From positions 1,984,001-2,048,000 of the forward strand of contig NZ_CP011036.1 of NCBI RefSeq assembly GCF_002221505.1: 64,000 bases of DNA, in the 5' to 3' direction. The position numbers and the translations under genes were made by a program. Within the stretch, counting starts at the first letter, position 1; every line of letters begins with the position of its first letter. Source of the stretch: Pseudoalteromonas nigrifaciens (GTDB lineage Bacteria > Pseudomonadota > Gammaproteobacteria > Enterobacterales > Alteromonadaceae). The notes under the pieces were generated by a model. That model was not told the DNA's origin and did not search any database. It worked only from the letters and a program-made list of their open reading frames with translations. Below are positions 13,402 to 23,300 of the stretch, in pieces.

Positions 13402-14784
13402 TTATTGTTGACCTAACATAAAATCACTTGTTGCCTGATACGTGCTATCGTTTCTATCGTAAACTTTTGCACCATCAACAAACACTTGCTCAGCTTTAGC
13501 GTAAACACTAAACGGGCTTTGGTTCCAAATAACCACATCGCCCTGTTTACCCGCTTCGAGTGAGCCTGTTTTATCATCAATTCCTAGTGATTTTGCCGCA
13601 TTAGCAGTGATCCACTTAATTGCGTGTTGCTCCGAAATATCAAAACCATTTTGATTAGCGCGGAACATTACCTTAGCAGCCTCTTGGTTTAAGCGCTGAA
13701 TAGTCGTATCTGAATCAGAATGAACTACCGCACACGAGTTTTTAACCGCATCAACAATGGCCACATTTTCTTGCACCATGTCGTAGGCTTCCATTTTAAA
13801 GCCCCACCAGTCTGGCCAAAGCGCAGCACATGAACCGTTTGCAGCTAGCATGTCAGCAATTTTATAGGCTTCTATACCATGATGAAAAGTACCCGCGTGA
13901 TAATTAAATTCTTTTGAAAGGTCAATCATCATCGCCATTTCTTCTGCTTTATAGCAATGGTTATGAATGCGCACTTCGCCCTCTAACACTCCTCGCAATG
14001 TATCGTATTTAATATCGCGGGTAGGTGCTGCTGGGTTTTTACCCGCTGCATAATCGCTATCGTATTTATCCCACGCGCGTTTGTATTCTACAGTTTCGGC
14101 CCATGCCATTCTGTAACCGGCCATGTTCCCCATACGGGTTGACGGTAACGTGCCTTTACGACCATAAACGCGTTTTGGGTTTTCGCCACACGCCATTTTT
14201 AAGCCGTACGGCGCATCTGGAAATTTCATTGCTTGCATTGTATGCGCTGGTACGTTTTTAAGTGTTACGCCGCGCCCACCAAACAAGTTAGCAGAGCCAG
14301 GTAATATTTGTAGTGAGGTAATACCGCCTTCGCGAGCACGGTTAAAGCCTGGATCTTGTGGCCAAATAGAGTGCTCTACCCATACTTCTGCTGTATTTGG
14401 GCTGGTCATTTCGTTACCGTCTTGATGCGACTCAACCGAGGGGCTTGGATATGCACCTAAATGTGAGTGAACGTCAATTATACCCGGTGTTACCCACTTG
14501 CCTTGAGCATCAATTGTGGTATCTGCTGATGCAGTTAAATCTTTGCCTACTTGTTGTACTTTACCATCAACAAGTAATACATCGGTATCGTCTAAGCGCT
14601 CGCCCGTACCTGTTAATACAGTGGCATTAGTGATCAGCGTGCTTGATGTAGCAACCACTTTATAAGTACTTGGGTAAGGGTTTTTGTTTATTGTTATTTT
14701 ATCGTCTTGTGGGCCGTTTTCTTGGCAACCAACAAGTGCAGTTGCTAAGCCAATAGCTAACAATGAGGGAGCAAATTTTTGCAT
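13402..14784 (-). CDS. amidohydrolase family lipoprotein (imidazolonepropionase/prolidase-like)
   Basis: A 460-residue metal-dependent hydrolase exported as a lipoprotein: signal peptide with lipobox LVGC (Cys near residue 20). Metal ligands are visible as HSH in IDVHSHLG, further His in IHNHCYKAEE and FHHGIEAYK, and the catalytic Asp in HSDSD. The C-terminal LEAGKQGDVVIWN is the usual closing beta-sandwich. It is the first gene of a two-gene operon with the preceding entry. Related proteins hydrolyse cyclic amides or X-Pro/X-Lys peptides; the substrate here cannot be told from sequence. Confidence 0.85.
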   Translation of the reverse strand: MQKFAPSLLAIGLATALVGCQENGPQDDKITINKNPYPSTYKVVATSSTLITNATVLTGTGERLDDTDVLLVDGKVQQVGKDLTASADTTIDAQGKWVTPGIIDVHSHLGAYPSPSVESHQDGNEMTSPNTAEVWVEHSIWPQDPGFNRAREGGITSLQILPGSANLFGGRGVTLKNVPAHTMQAMKFPDAPYGLKMACGENPKRVYGRKGTLPSTRMGNMAGYRMAWAETVEYKRAWDKYDSDYAAGKNPAAPTRDIKYDTLRGVLEGEVRIHNHCYKAEEMAMMIDLSKEFNYHAGTFHHGIEAYKIADMLAANGSCAALWPDWWGFKMEAYDMVQENVAIVDAVKNSCAVVHSDSDTTIQRLNQEAAKVMFRANQNGFDISEQHAIKWITANAAKSLGIDDKTGSLEAGKQGDVVIWNQSPFSVYAKAEQVFVDGAKVYDRNDSTYQATSDFMLGQQ

Positions 14785-14884
14785 GTTATTCGGTTCTCCT
14801 GTTTTTTTGCTACTTTAGCTAAAGCTAACTAATAAAGCTAAAAAAACAGGCCAAAAACCAATAAATTGAGATGAGTTGCTGTAA

Positions 14885-15670
14885 TTACTTTTTTATATAA
14901 TTGTTATAAAGTTTCTCTAGTGCGCCTTCGGTTGTTAACACTGGATCTTTTTCCATAAAGTGTTTAACAGTGCGAGTTACAAAATCAGAGTTTTGTTTGT
15001 GCAGCTTTGAAAAATCTTTAATTAACGTGTTGCCATCTTTAGCGGCAGTTACTTTGTCATGCCGATGACGATACTGGCTAAGTGCTTTGTTAAAATCGCC
15101 TTGATAGTCTTCAACCAATATTTTATAAAAATCACTTTTATCAACATTTAAGTCGGTAATGCAGTAGCTTAGTGCCTCTTTAAAATCAGTAAATAACATG
15201 CCTTCTACGTCAAATTCTTTGGTTTTTTCCCGCACTGTGACCTTAGCCTCTTCAGTGGCGTAACTAAAGCCAGTAAATGCTAAGCGCTCTGCGGCTTCTT
15301 TACCTAGTTTCATACCCGCTTGAATGCTGTGCGCAAACTCGTCGCTCATATCACCCAGTTCACTCTCTTCCCACATGTTATAAACACGCAGTGGTTTAGC
15401 GTATTTATTAGAAAGCTTTTTTTTCATTTTAGTAAAGCGCTCATCTATCGTCATTAACCTTTCGTTATGTAGTAGCGCATAGCACTCATAACATGCCGGT
15501 ATTGATACAAAGTCGGCTTCTTCACCCAGGTCAATAATGCTTTGTAGCATGTGTAATGGCGGACAATGGTCGCGCTCTGTCGCTTCACAGCCACAATAAA
15601 AACATTGGTTAAAGTGCTGTTGGTCGCATGCATACGCCTGCTGATAATAACTGGCTAGCGTTTTACTCAC
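14885..15670 (-). CDS. hypothetical protein with HNH-like zinc motif
   Basis: A 261-residue cytoplasmic protein of unknown function. Near residues 21-70 it has a C-x2-C (CFYCGC), then ERDHCPP, then CYECYALLHN: this spacing of two Cys pairs around a DH resembles a zinc-stabilised HNH (beta-beta-alpha metal) fold. The rest is charged and helical. The start is a GTG at 15670 with AGGAG 6 bases upstream. It stands alone. Nuclease activity is only a suggestion from the motif. Confidence 0.6.
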   Translation of the reverse strand: MSKTLASYYQQAYACDQQHFNQCFYCGCEATERDHCPPLHMLQSIIDLGEEADFVSIPACYECYALLHNERLMTIDERFTKMKKKLSNKYAKPLRVYNMWEESELGDMSDEFAHSIQAGMKLGKEAAERLAFTGFSYATEEAKVTVREKTKEFDVEGMLFTDFKEALSYCITDLNVDKSDFYKILVEDYQGDFNKALSQYRHRHDKVTAAKDGNTLIKDFSKLHKQNSDFVTRTVKHFMEKDPVLTTEGALEKLYNNYIKK

Positions 15671-15912
15671 AGTGGCTCCTTTTAATTAAACACTAAAAAT
15701 TAGGGGGCGATAATAACAGTCTGAAAAAATATGTCAGCAGGAAAAATAAAAGTGTGTCAAAAAATACACTTAATTTAAGTATGCTTTCAAACACCTAAAC
15801 GATAAGCCAATTTACGTACACATGCCCTTACAACTGGGATCATTGAGTTAACAGTATTTTGTTCAAATTGAGCAATACTGAACTTGCACATTCACATAAT
15901 GAGGCTTAAATA

Positions 15913-16275
15913 ATGAATACTCTAAAAGCAACTTTATACTCTAGTGTGCTATTAAGTGCAGTCTCAATAGCATCACCCGTAATGGCAACCCAGTTTATTG
16001 CTGCGGATTCAACTCCCGGTACGCAAGCATGTATGGCGGTAGCGTCAAACAAAAGGCTAACCATTAACAACACAATGAAAAGTTTACGTATAAGTAAAGC
16101 CGTCATCAGTAAAAAACTGCTATGTAATGATTTATCGGTAGGCGATTTTGTCTCGCTGTACAGTCTTAATAAATCGGCACGTTTTTTAAATATAGATATG
16201 GATACACGCACCTCAATTACCGATTTAGCAAAGGCTAAAATGCCTTCGGTGGTTATTATGGCCGGCTCTAAATAA
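15913..16275 (+). CDS. small secreted protein, DUF3718-like
   Basis: A 120-residue protein with a clear signal peptide (residues 1-25, cleavage after PVMA). The mature part has two cysteines (in TQACMAV and LLCNDL) that could form a disulfide. Its style resembles the DUF3718 family of small periplasmic proteins common in Alteromonadales; that link is from memory of the family, not certain. No function is known. Confidence 0.6.
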   Translation: MNTLKATLYSSVLLSAVSIASPVMATQFIAADSTPGTQACMAVASNKRLTINNTMKSLRISKAVISKKLLCNDLSVGDFVSLYSLNKSARFLNIDMDTRTSITDLAKAKMPSVVIMAGSK

Positions 16276-16343
16276 TTAATTACAGTTATATTTATTAAGC
16301 AGGTAATAATTACCTGCTTAATTATTCAATGCTAAATTTGTGG

Positions 16344-17036
16344 TTAAATTATTGCGGCAATAAGACCAAACAATCCACCAAACACGCCGCCCCATACAAC
16401 TAACCAACCTAAGTGCTCGCGGATCATGGTTTGAATAATCTCTTTAACCATTTTAGGGGTTAGCTCGTCAAGGCGCTCATCAACTAATTTAAGCACTGTA
16501 TTGTGTAAACTTTCAGCACTATTACTTTGCGAAAGTGTTTGACTAACTAAGGCTTTAAAGTTATCAGTTTGAGATATTTCTCCAAGCGACAGTTGCATTT
16601 TTTCAATGAATTTTTCACGCATTGGCTCAACCGCCGCACTGCCACCAAACATAGCAAGCATGCTGCCAAACTGAGATTGCTCAATTACCTCTAGTAAACT
16701 GTCGAATGCGGGGTTTAAATCAACATTATTTATTATTGGTTCAAAGTCGATATTAGGTTGCGCTTTGCTGAGTAAATTATTAATTTTTTGCTCTGAAAAA
16801 AACTCAGTTAAAATTAAGTTTCTTATTGCTACTTTAAAGCTTTGAAACTTTAACGCGATTACTCCCGAACCATATAAAAAAGGTACTTTTTCGAACAGCA
16901 TATGAATAGCTAATAAATTAGTCACTGCTCCAGAGAGTGCAAATAAACCAACCGACAGCACAATTGCCTGATCAAATATAAAGCCGAGAACAACAAATAT
17001 ACCCGCTAGCAAATTGGTTATTAAACTTTTATTCAT
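16344..17036 (-). CDS. DUF445 family membrane protein
   Basis: A 230-residue protein with two N-terminal membrane segments (about 5-45), the DUF445 signature GAVTNLLAIHMLFEKVPFLY, a long soluble helical middle and a C-terminal membrane segment (about 212-229, WGGVFGGLFGLIAAII). The function of DUF445 proteins is unknown. It is monocistronic and divergent from the fructosamine-kinase-like gene. Confidence 0.82.
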   Translation of the reverse strand: MNKSLITNLLAGIFVVLGFIFDQAIVLSVGLFALSGAVTNLLAIHMLFEKVPFLYGSGVIALKFQSFKVAIRNLILTEFFSEQKINNLLSKAQPNIDFEPIINNVDLNPAFDSLLEVIEQSQFGSMLAMFGGSAAVEPMREKFIEKMQLSLGEISQTDNFKALVSQTLSQSNSAESLHNTVLKLVDERLDELTPKMVKEIIQTMIREHLGWLVVWGGVFGGLFGLIAAII

Positions 17037-17145
17037 TTTTATTCCATTTCAGTGATTTATGGCATTAATTTTACAACGATTAGTTTGTTAAATTAATACC
17101 TTTTTGCCATAGTTTAAGTATCGGTTTAAAAAGCGAGCAATTGTT

Positions 17146-18006
17146 ATGTGGAAAACAGTAAACGAGCAAATAAGCCAAGCCATACATTATGACTTTAAAC
17201 ATACTCATAAACAGCAACTTCAGAGCACCAACACAGACAAACTTTTTCATATAACCAATGGTACGCACAACTATTTAGTAAAAGTAGCGTTAAAAAATGA
17301 GCTTGAGCGCCTAGAAAGCGAATCGCTTGGTTTAAAGCTGCTCACAGAAAACGGGGTGTTTATAGTGCCTGATTGCATTACAACAGGTGCAAATATAGAG
17401 TTCTCGTTTATTGTTTTAGAGTGGTTAGAATTTGACAAACAACCACACCCCACATGGAACGCAATGGGTAAAGGCTTAGCAATGTTGCATCAAAAGCATC
17501 AGCAAGCCATGTTTGGTTTTGATGTAGATAATTATTTAGCCACTACAGTACAGCCTAATAGCTGGCATAAAAAGTGGAATATATTTTACGCCGAAGAGCG
17601 CATAGGCTGGCAATTACAATTATTGGCAGAAAAAGGCATTATATTTATAGAGCCAGAGCGATTAATTAATTTAGTAAAAGAGCAATTACACAGCCACCCC
17701 GTAGAGCCATCATTATTACATGGCGATTTTTGGCGTGGTAATGTAGGGTTTATAAATACAGTACCGAGTATATTTAACCCTGCCTGTTATTACGGTGACC
17801 GAGAGGTTGATATAGCCATGAGCGAGCTATTTGCACCACTGCCAGATGATTTTTACAGCGCTTATAATCAACAATATCCGTTGCTAGCAAGTTTTGAGCA
17901 ACGTAAATTAATATACCAGCTTTACCCTATTTTAAACCACGCTAATATTTTTGCGGGGCATTACCTTACCCAAGCAAAACAACACATAGAAAGGTTAATA
18001 AAGTAA
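17146..18006 (+). CDS. fructosamine kinase family protein
   Basis: A 286-residue protein-kinase-like-fold enzyme. The catalytic loop is LLHGDFWRGNVGF (about residues 185-197, with the HGD Asp and the later Asn), and the metal-binding Asp lies in YYGDREVDIAMSELF. These match the FN3K/YniA group, which phosphorylates ketosamines (glycated amines) so that they decompose. The exact substrate is unverified. Confidence 0.88.
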   Translation: MWKTVNEQISQAIHYDFKHTHKQQLQSTNTDKLFHITNGTHNYLVKVALKNELERLESESLGLKLLTENGVFIVPDCITTGANIEFSFIVLEWLEFDKQPHPTWNAMGKGLAMLHQKHQQAMFGFDVDNYLATTVQPNSWHKKWNIFYAEERIGWQLQLLAEKGIIFIEPERLINLVKEQLHSHPVEPSLLHGDFWRGNVGFINTVPSIFNPACYYGDREVDIAMSELFAPLPDDFYSAYNQQYPLLASFEQRKLIYQLYPILNHANIFAGHYLTQAKQHIERLIK

Positions 18007-18141
18007 TCCTAATAAACTAAATTAAACGCAGTAAACATTCAAACCCGACTATATTGAGCTTATACCAATAGCATTAAGTAAGTGATTAATTAGTGTAATT
18101 ATATTATTGAAAGCCTACTTAATAATGTACATGGAGTGATT

Positions 18142-18345
18142 ATGAAAAACTTTGTATCGCAACGTATTTCATGTCCGCACTGCGGGCATCATATTCATTT
18201 AGATTTAGATGCCAGCATGGGAGATCAAGACTACATAGAAGAGTGCAGCGCCTGTTGTAACCCTATTCATTTAAACATGCACATTGACCATGCTCGTAAT
18301 AAACTAGAATTACATGTAGATAGCGGCGACGAACAAATATTTTAA
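18142..18345 (+). CDS. CPXCG motif-containing cysteine-rich protein
   Basis: A 67-residue zinc-ribbon protein with CPHCG (about residue 11) and a second pair CSACC. The frame opens at a GTG at 18136, but that GTG lies within the Shine-Dalgarno GGAG (18133-18136) of the better ATG at 18142. It converges on ribE with a 4-base overlap of the coding ends. Function is unknown. Confidence 0.82.
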   Translation: MKNFVSQRISCPHCGHHIHLDLDASMGDQDYIEECSACCNPIHLNMHIDHARNKLELHVDSGDEQIF

Positions 18346-18968
18346 CTCTGCTGACGCAAGTAGTTCTCGACCGTATTTATTATGGTATAGGTTTGCTGAT
18401 CTACCTCAATATTAAACTCATCACCTAGCTTAGCTGCATCTAAGTTGGTAATAGCGAGGGTTTCGGGAATAAGGTGCAGCCAAAAGCCCTGCTCATCAAC
18501 ATTACCTACAGTTAAACTTGCGCCATTTATAGCCACAAAACCTTTATACAATACATACTTTTGCCACTGCGGCGGTATGCACAATTGCATTTTATAATTA
18601 CTTTGCTGTTTAACTATTTGCACCACTTTAGCCGTACAGTGAATATGGCCAGACACAATATGCCCGCCAAGTTCAGTACCAAAGGTTACTGAACGCTCAT
18701 AATTAACTAAACTGCCCAGTTCAAGCTTACCTAAGTTAGTTAACTTGAGTGTTTCATCAATCACATCAAAATATACCTGCGCCATTAAATCATCATCACT
18801 TGCTAATACTTTAACAACCGTTAAACAACAGCCATTAATAGCAATACTCGCCCCTAAATTTAGTTGCTGTATATATTGCTTTTCAACCGCTATGGTTAAT
18901 TGCATCACGCCATTTACTTGGTTAGCCGACACGACTCTCGCTTGGGTTTGTATAATTCCTGTAAACAT
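18342..18968 (-). CDS. ribE: riboflavin synthase subunit alpha
   Basis: Dismutates two 6,7-dimethyl-8-ribityllumazine molecules to riboflavin. The 208 residues form two lumazine-binding repeats starting MFTGIIQTQA and GTELGGHIVSGHIH; the repeat signatures SIAINGCCLTV and FVAINGASLTV are both present. It is divergent from norM, the usual arrangement in gammaproteobacteria (ribE/mdtK). No FMN riboswitch is seen in the 171-base gap. Confidence 0.95.
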   Translation of the reverse strand: MFTGIIQTQARVVSANQVNGVMQLTIAVEKQYIQQLNLGASIAINGCCLTVVKVLASDDDLMAQVYFDVIDETLKLTNLGKLELGSLVNYERSVTFGTELGGHIVSGHIHCTAKVVQIVKQQSNYKMQLCIPPQWQKYVLYKGFVAINGASLTVGNVDEQGFWLHLIPETLAITNLDAAKLGDEFNIEVDQQTYTIINTVENYLRQQS

Positions 18969-19139
18969 ATAATCTCTTAAGTTTATTACAAAATTGGGGC
19001 TGTTAAGCCTTTGCTGCTTAATAGCCTCTAGTTTAACGTATCAAGTTATAAAATCATGCACTCTTAATAATTATCTTAATGGATTGGCACCCCGCAATAG
19101 ATTACAATTATGCCCTGTATTATTTCTTAGCTGTTTGTT

Positions 19140-20495
19140 ATGACATTTAGTAATTGGGAAGCTAAACGCTTACTTTCCCTTGCCATCCCCGTTTTTTTAG
19201 CTCAGGTTACCCTTGTTTTAATGTCTGTCGTCGATACGATAATGGCAGGCCAAGTAAGCCCAACTGATTTAGCTGCTTTATCTATTGCCACTGGTATTTG
19301 GAACCCATTATTACTTGCACTGCAAGGTATTTTACTCGCTTTAACCGGTGTTATTGCACAGTTTGCGGGGGCCAACGATAAAAAAGGCATCAGCCATTAT
19401 TTTCAACAAGCTTTATATTTAACTGCGCTGCTATGTATTGCTGGGTTTGGTATTGCTCAATTTGCCGATATTATTATTTTAAAACTCGACACCAGCCCTG
19501 CTATAGCAACACTTGCCAGTGATTATATTCGCTTTGTTAAATGGGGAGTGTTTGGCTTTTTAATTTTTACCGTTTACAGAAATATGACCGAAGGTATGGG
19601 CATGACCAAACCCGCTTTTTATATCAGTCTGTTAGGTTTAGCGGTTAATATTCCGGTGAATTATATTTTTATTAATGGCTTATTTGGCCTACCCGCTTAT
19701 GGCGGCGCAGGCTGTGGTATTGCTACTGCATTAGTATTAACTGTAATGGCAATAGCCCAAGTTATTTATTGCCAAATGAGTAAAAAAATAGATGCTAAAG
19801 GCTTAATGACTCCATTTGAAAAACCTAATTTAACCACTATTGGCATTATCACTAAATTGGGTATTCCTATTTCATTAGCTACTTTTTTTGAAGTAACCTT
19901 ATTTGCCTGCATTCCATTATTTATAGCCCATTTAGGCGCCGTAGCCGTATCTGGCCATCAAATTGCCGCCAGTGTTACCACTTTATTGTTTATGATGCCG
20001 CTTAGCCTTTCTATTGCTATAAGCATACGCATAGGTAACTTATATGGTCAAAACCATTTAAAACAACTAAAAGTTGCTGTTTCAACTAGCTATATACTGG
20101 CAGCGCTCATTGCCCTATTTGTTGCCGTAACTACCTTTTTAGGCCGCGATTTAATAAGCCAACTGTATAGCGACAGCCCCGAAGTACTGGCACTGGCTTC
20201 ATCAATCATGATTTTAGCCTGTATATATCAATTACCTGATGCACTACAAGTTGCTGCAAATGGCATATTACGTGGATTAAAATACACCGCACCTATTTCA
20301 TATATTACATTTGTATCGTATTGGTTAGTTGGCTTTGCACTAGGCTATGTATTAGCCAGAACCGACTTAATCGTCCCAGCAATGGGCCCACATGGTTTTT
20401 GGTTGGGCATTATTGTTGGCTTAACACTCGCTGCTGTATTGTTAATGTACACAGTACATAGACGTTTTAAATATGAACCATCTTTGCAAGCTTAA
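19140..20495 (+). CDS. norM: MATE family Na+/drug antiporter NorM
   Basis: A 451-residue inner-membrane protein with about 12 hydrophobic segments in two homologous halves. Typical NorM stretches are LAIPVFLAQV, VVDTIMAGQVSPTDLAALS and HLGAVAVSGHQIAASV. It exports cationic drugs using the sodium or proton gradient. The coding end overlaps the next gene by 23 bases, so the two are probably co-transcribed. Confidence 0.92.
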   Translation: MTFSNWEAKRLLSLAIPVFLAQVTLVLMSVVDTIMAGQVSPTDLAALSIATGIWNPLLLALQGILLALTGVIAQFAGANDKKGISHYFQQALYLTALLCIAGFGIAQFADIIILKLDTSPAIATLASDYIRFVKWGVFGFLIFTVYRNMTEGMGMTKPAFYISLLGLAVNIPVNYIFINGLFGLPAYGGAGCGIATALVLTVMAIAQVIYCQMSKKIDAKGLMTPFEKPNLTTIGIITKLGIPISLATFFEVTLFACIPLFIAHLGAVAVSGHQIAASVTTLLFMMPLSLSIAISIRIGNLYGQNHLKQLKVAVSTSYILAALIALFVAVTTFLGRDLISQLYSDSPEVLALASSIMILACIYQLPDALQVAANGILRGLKYTAPISYITFVSYWLVGFALGYVLARTDLIVPAMGPHGFWLGIIVGLTLAAVLLMYTVHRRFKYEPSLQA

Positions 20496-21525
20496 ACGGC
20501 TATTAGTAAAGCCACTGCCAATAATCTGTTTATTGGTAGTGTGCTTTATTTCATTAACCGCTTGTAGCGATAAGCCCAGTAATGCAAATCATACTTATAT
20601 CCAGCGACTAGCTAACACGCTTGATTTACAGCCAGTAACACCAAAACCGCTAGTGCCACTAAGCTTAATACCATTAACTGTATTAAGTGATAGCAACATC
20701 ACCTTGGGCATTATTCAACTTGCCAGTTTAAGCCACTGCAAACTTAACGTCCTCATTAGCGAGCATAATAACCAACTCGGTAAAACCGCCACAGCGGCAA
20801 GCATATTAATCTATCAAATAAAATTTATACAAAGTGCGCAGCAGTGCTTAACTTCGCTTGAAAAAGACTCTTCTATTTATAAAAAGATTTTGGCGGCAAC
20901 CGAACACAAACAAAATAACTTAATGCACTACTTTAATAGCATGCTCTATAAAGAGTCAGAGCTTAATCGCATTTGGCAACTGAGCTCGCGAGAGCTTTCA
21001 ATAACCCCAGCAGGCTTTAGCGACACAGTAAATGCCGTAACAAAGCTGGTAAATATTAAACAACAAATAACCAAGCAGCAGTTTGCACAAATAAACTCCG
21101 AGCATTTATTTGCCGCACTAGAGCAGCTTAATAAATACCAGTTTAACCAGCAGCTAATTCAATCAGTAAGAACGCAAATAGCCCTAAATAACAGTGCTAC
21201 CCAATTTATAAACACCATAAATATTAGCCAGCTATGCCAAGCAGGTAAAAATAATAACCAAGCGCAAATTGTAAATAATATCTTTAAAAAATATTACTTA
21301 GGACAAGTACAACCTTACCAAGCACAGCTCGCCGGCTACTTAGAAACCCTGCAACCGCTATATCAACAACTTTGGTATAAAACAGCAATCACCAGCAAAC
21401 CAATTAATAATTTACTCCAGCCCAATGCAAACAGTAACTTATTGAACCAACTAAAATACTCAGCTAAAAACCATGTACTTTGGTGGCAAATTTTTTATAA
21501 AACGTGTGAAATCAGCCCAATATGA
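20473..21525 (+). CDS. DUF3080 family lipoprotein
   Basis: A 350-residue predicted lipoprotein: hydrophobic segment 14-29 ending in lipobox LTAC. The mature part opens with YIQRLANTLDL, as in DUF3080 proteins of marine gammaproteobacteria, and is rich in Gln/Asn helices. Function is unknown. It overlaps the end of norM, which suggests joint expression. Confidence 0.78.
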   Translation: MNHLCKLKRLLVKPLPIICLLVVCFISLTACSDKPSNANHTYIQRLANTLDLQPVTPKPLVPLSLIPLTVLSDSNITLGIIQLASLSHCKLNVLISEHNNQLGKTATAASILIYQIKFIQSAQQCLTSLEKDSSIYKKILAATEHKQNNLMHYFNSMLYKESELNRIWQLSSRELSITPAGFSDTVNAVTKLVNIKQQITKQQFAQINSEHLFAALEQLNKYQFNQQLIQSVRTQIALNNSATQFINTINISQLCQAGKNNNQAQIVNNIFKKYYLGQVQPYQAQLAGYLETLQPLYQQLWYKTAITSKPINNLLQPNANSNLLNQLKYSAKNHVLWWQIFYKTCEISPI

Positions 21526-21639
21526 ATAAAAAAACGGCAAATAAACGCAAAAACTATAAAGCTGCTTGATCCAACTCCCATCACGCTATATATTAGCGCC
21601 CGTGCTACCTAGTTAGCACTTAGCTTAAATTAAAGTAAT

Positions 21640-21716
21640 ACGACTGTAGCTCAGTTGGTTAGAGCACTACCTTGACATGGTAGGGGTCGGTGGTTCGAAT
21701 CCACTCAGTCGTACCA
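21640..21716 (+). tRNA. tRNA-Val(GAC), copy 1
   Basis: A 77-base cloverleaf with acceptor ACGACTG paired to CAGTCGT, D-loop AGCTCAGTTGGTTAGAGC, anticodon loop TTGACAT (GAC), T-loop GGTTCGAATCC and encoded CCA. Confidence 0.96.
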
Positions 21717-21734
21717 ACATTTAAGAAAAAGTAT

Positions 21735-21810
21735 AATTGAAGGAAAGAGCACTACCTACTCTTGATCACCCGGTCCAAGAGTCAGTGATTCAATTCATTC
21801 AGTCGTACCA
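21735..21810 (+). pseudogene. decayed tRNA-Val copy
   Basis: A tRNA-sized segment in register with the array keeps AGAGCACTACCT, a GATTCAATTC T-arm-like stretch and the 3' end CAGTCGTACCA, but has lost the 5' acceptor strand, the D-loop and the GAC anticodon stem. It is a remnant of a fourth tandem copy. Confidence 0.7.
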
Positions 21811-21836
21811 ACATTTAAGAATCCTAAAAAAATTGT

Positions 21837-21913
<77 letters not shown>

Positions 21914-21939
21914 ACATTTAAGAATCCTAAAAAAATTGT

Positions 21940-22016
<77 letters not shown>

Positions 22017-22431
22017 ATTAAACTCTATATTTCAAACAGTTAAAAACCCTATTCAATCTATTCGTTTAATTATTCAACTAAAAATTAAATTCTTAGTTTT
22101 TTATTATTTTGTATTCAAAATTTTAAAATAACGAGAGCCAAGCCTCAAAAGATCATCCTAAAAATTCCAGTTTTTATCGATTTGTGCCCAAACTTGTGCC
22201 CAAGCGCCCAAACCACTTTTTTAGCTCTTTAATCTTCCTCAAAATTAGACCCCTACCCTTGCAAATTCACAAACCTCAAATCACAAATTCCAAACCAAAA
22301 ATTTCAAATCAGGTGACCACTACCCTAATATTTTCCGTGTCATTTCATGAAATATCCTATGACCCCTATTCCATAAACTGCTTCTGTGCCTTGTTTAGGC
22401 TCCGGTGCCCACACAAGGCACAGATATACAA
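22017..22431. other. gene-free island border next to the tRNA array
   Basis: AT-rich DNA after the last tRNA with no credible gene. A short doubled TTGTGCCCAA lies near 22180-22204. No integrase gene and no second tRNA-end duplication could be found within the window. Confidence 0.5.
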
Positions 22432-22644
22432 CTACCCTAGGCTACACTTCGCTTCAGTGGTCACGGTAGGAATGAGCATTACATAACCGATCAGCCGTTG
22501 AATAGCGTGCTTACGGTCGTAACTTGCTGCTGCTACAAATCCATCCCAAATTTTAGTTTTGTCTAACTTACGAGCATTGTTGTAAGTTGCTCCTATACTC
22601 AGCAGCATCTCTCTTCGAGATGAAAGACTCATCATTTTATTCAT
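22432..22644 (-). pseudogene. N-terminal remnant of a transposase (ISNCY/integrase-core type)
   Basis: A 70-residue frame with SSRREMLLSIGATYNNAR and FVAAASYDRKHAIQRLIG. These resemble the N-terminal DNA-binding part of integrase-core transposases whose start reads roughly SSR.E.L.....RY..A...EK..ILDEF....GY.RK.AI..L. The catalytic core is absent, so this is a fragment. Confidence 0.55.
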
Positions 22645-22785
22645 AACTCACCTAATCAACGCATCTAAAGTTTGATTTTAAATGAGGTAGCCGGTAGCAG
22701 CGAGTTTGGTAATTAGTGAGTCAATACTGCATATTCTCTCCAGGTTTTATCACCCAATAGCATTAACTTTGGCCGCTTATTCTCA

Positions 22786-22947
22786 TTAAGCTTTGCTCAC
22801 AAAAATCACTTGTAAGTGATCACTTTTACGCAGCATTGCGTTTCTTTCTTTATCAAGTTCAACTTTCATTTGTTCTTGATGATCTACAACAGCTTTTAAA
22901 CGATGAACAAATTGAGGGCTGCATATGTAATCATAAATAGCTTCCAT
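22786..22947 (-). pseudogene. C-terminal fragment resembling DUF2130 proteins
   Basis: A 53-residue frame reading MEAIYDYICSPQFVHRLKAV then a charged coiled stretch (DKERNAMLRK). This resembles the C-terminal segment of DUF2130 proteins, which have a similar YxYxxxPxFxxR region followed by EKEKRAM. No upstream part is present. Assignment is from memory and tentative. Confidence 0.4.
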
Positions 22948-23209
22948 TTGTGCCTTTTAATCGAGGCTTTGTTTTGAAGAACGCTTGTTGCAGAGCGTGA
23001 TCATCCCACTTCTCATCAAGCGGCCAGTAAGTAATATCTAACTCTGCTGATTTACAGGCATATTTAGACACGATTGAGGGTGAAACAGATAAGCTTGTTG
23101 CTATCTGACGATGACTGAGTTTACAGCTGTATTTGTCGGAGGACATTAAAGTATGAAACTCGACAATAAATACTAAAACCATGACAATAAAGTTCGAAAC
23201 TTTTCGATT
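22931..23209 (-). mobile_element. IS21-family end with istA N-terminal fragment
   Basis: An 83-residue frame (22931-23182) contains KLSHRQIATSLSVSPSIVSKY, the helix-turn-helix of IS21 IstA transposases, then a WPL..K.DD.AL segment. The rest of istA and istB are missing. The upstream 23147-23209 is the reverse complement of bases 57831-57893 followed by the IS66 target, so both sites carry the same IS21-type terminus. Confidence 0.68.
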
Positions 23210-23274
23210 CTCTGGCTAGAGAAAATAAATTTAAATATAACTATGATTTAGTATCCTAAGCGGTCGGTCGGGTA

Positions 23275-23300
23275 AACTCGTTTTTGGACAAAAACGAGTT
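23275..23300. repeat. dispersed 26-nt hairpin repeat, copy A
   Basis: A perfect palindrome AACTCGTTTTTG/CAAAAACGAGTT with a 2-base loop, followed by a second weaker hairpin AGAGCCG...CGGATCT. It is one of at least five related hairpins located between island modules. Confidence 0.75.

Noticed and set aside
18969..19139. FMN riboswitch upstream of ribE
   Set aside because: The 171-base gap lacks the conserved RFN-element blocks.
22184..22486. 100-residue plus-strand frame after the tRNA array
   Set aside because: Low-complexity composition, no ribosome binding site or motif, and it overlaps the transposase remnant on the other strand.
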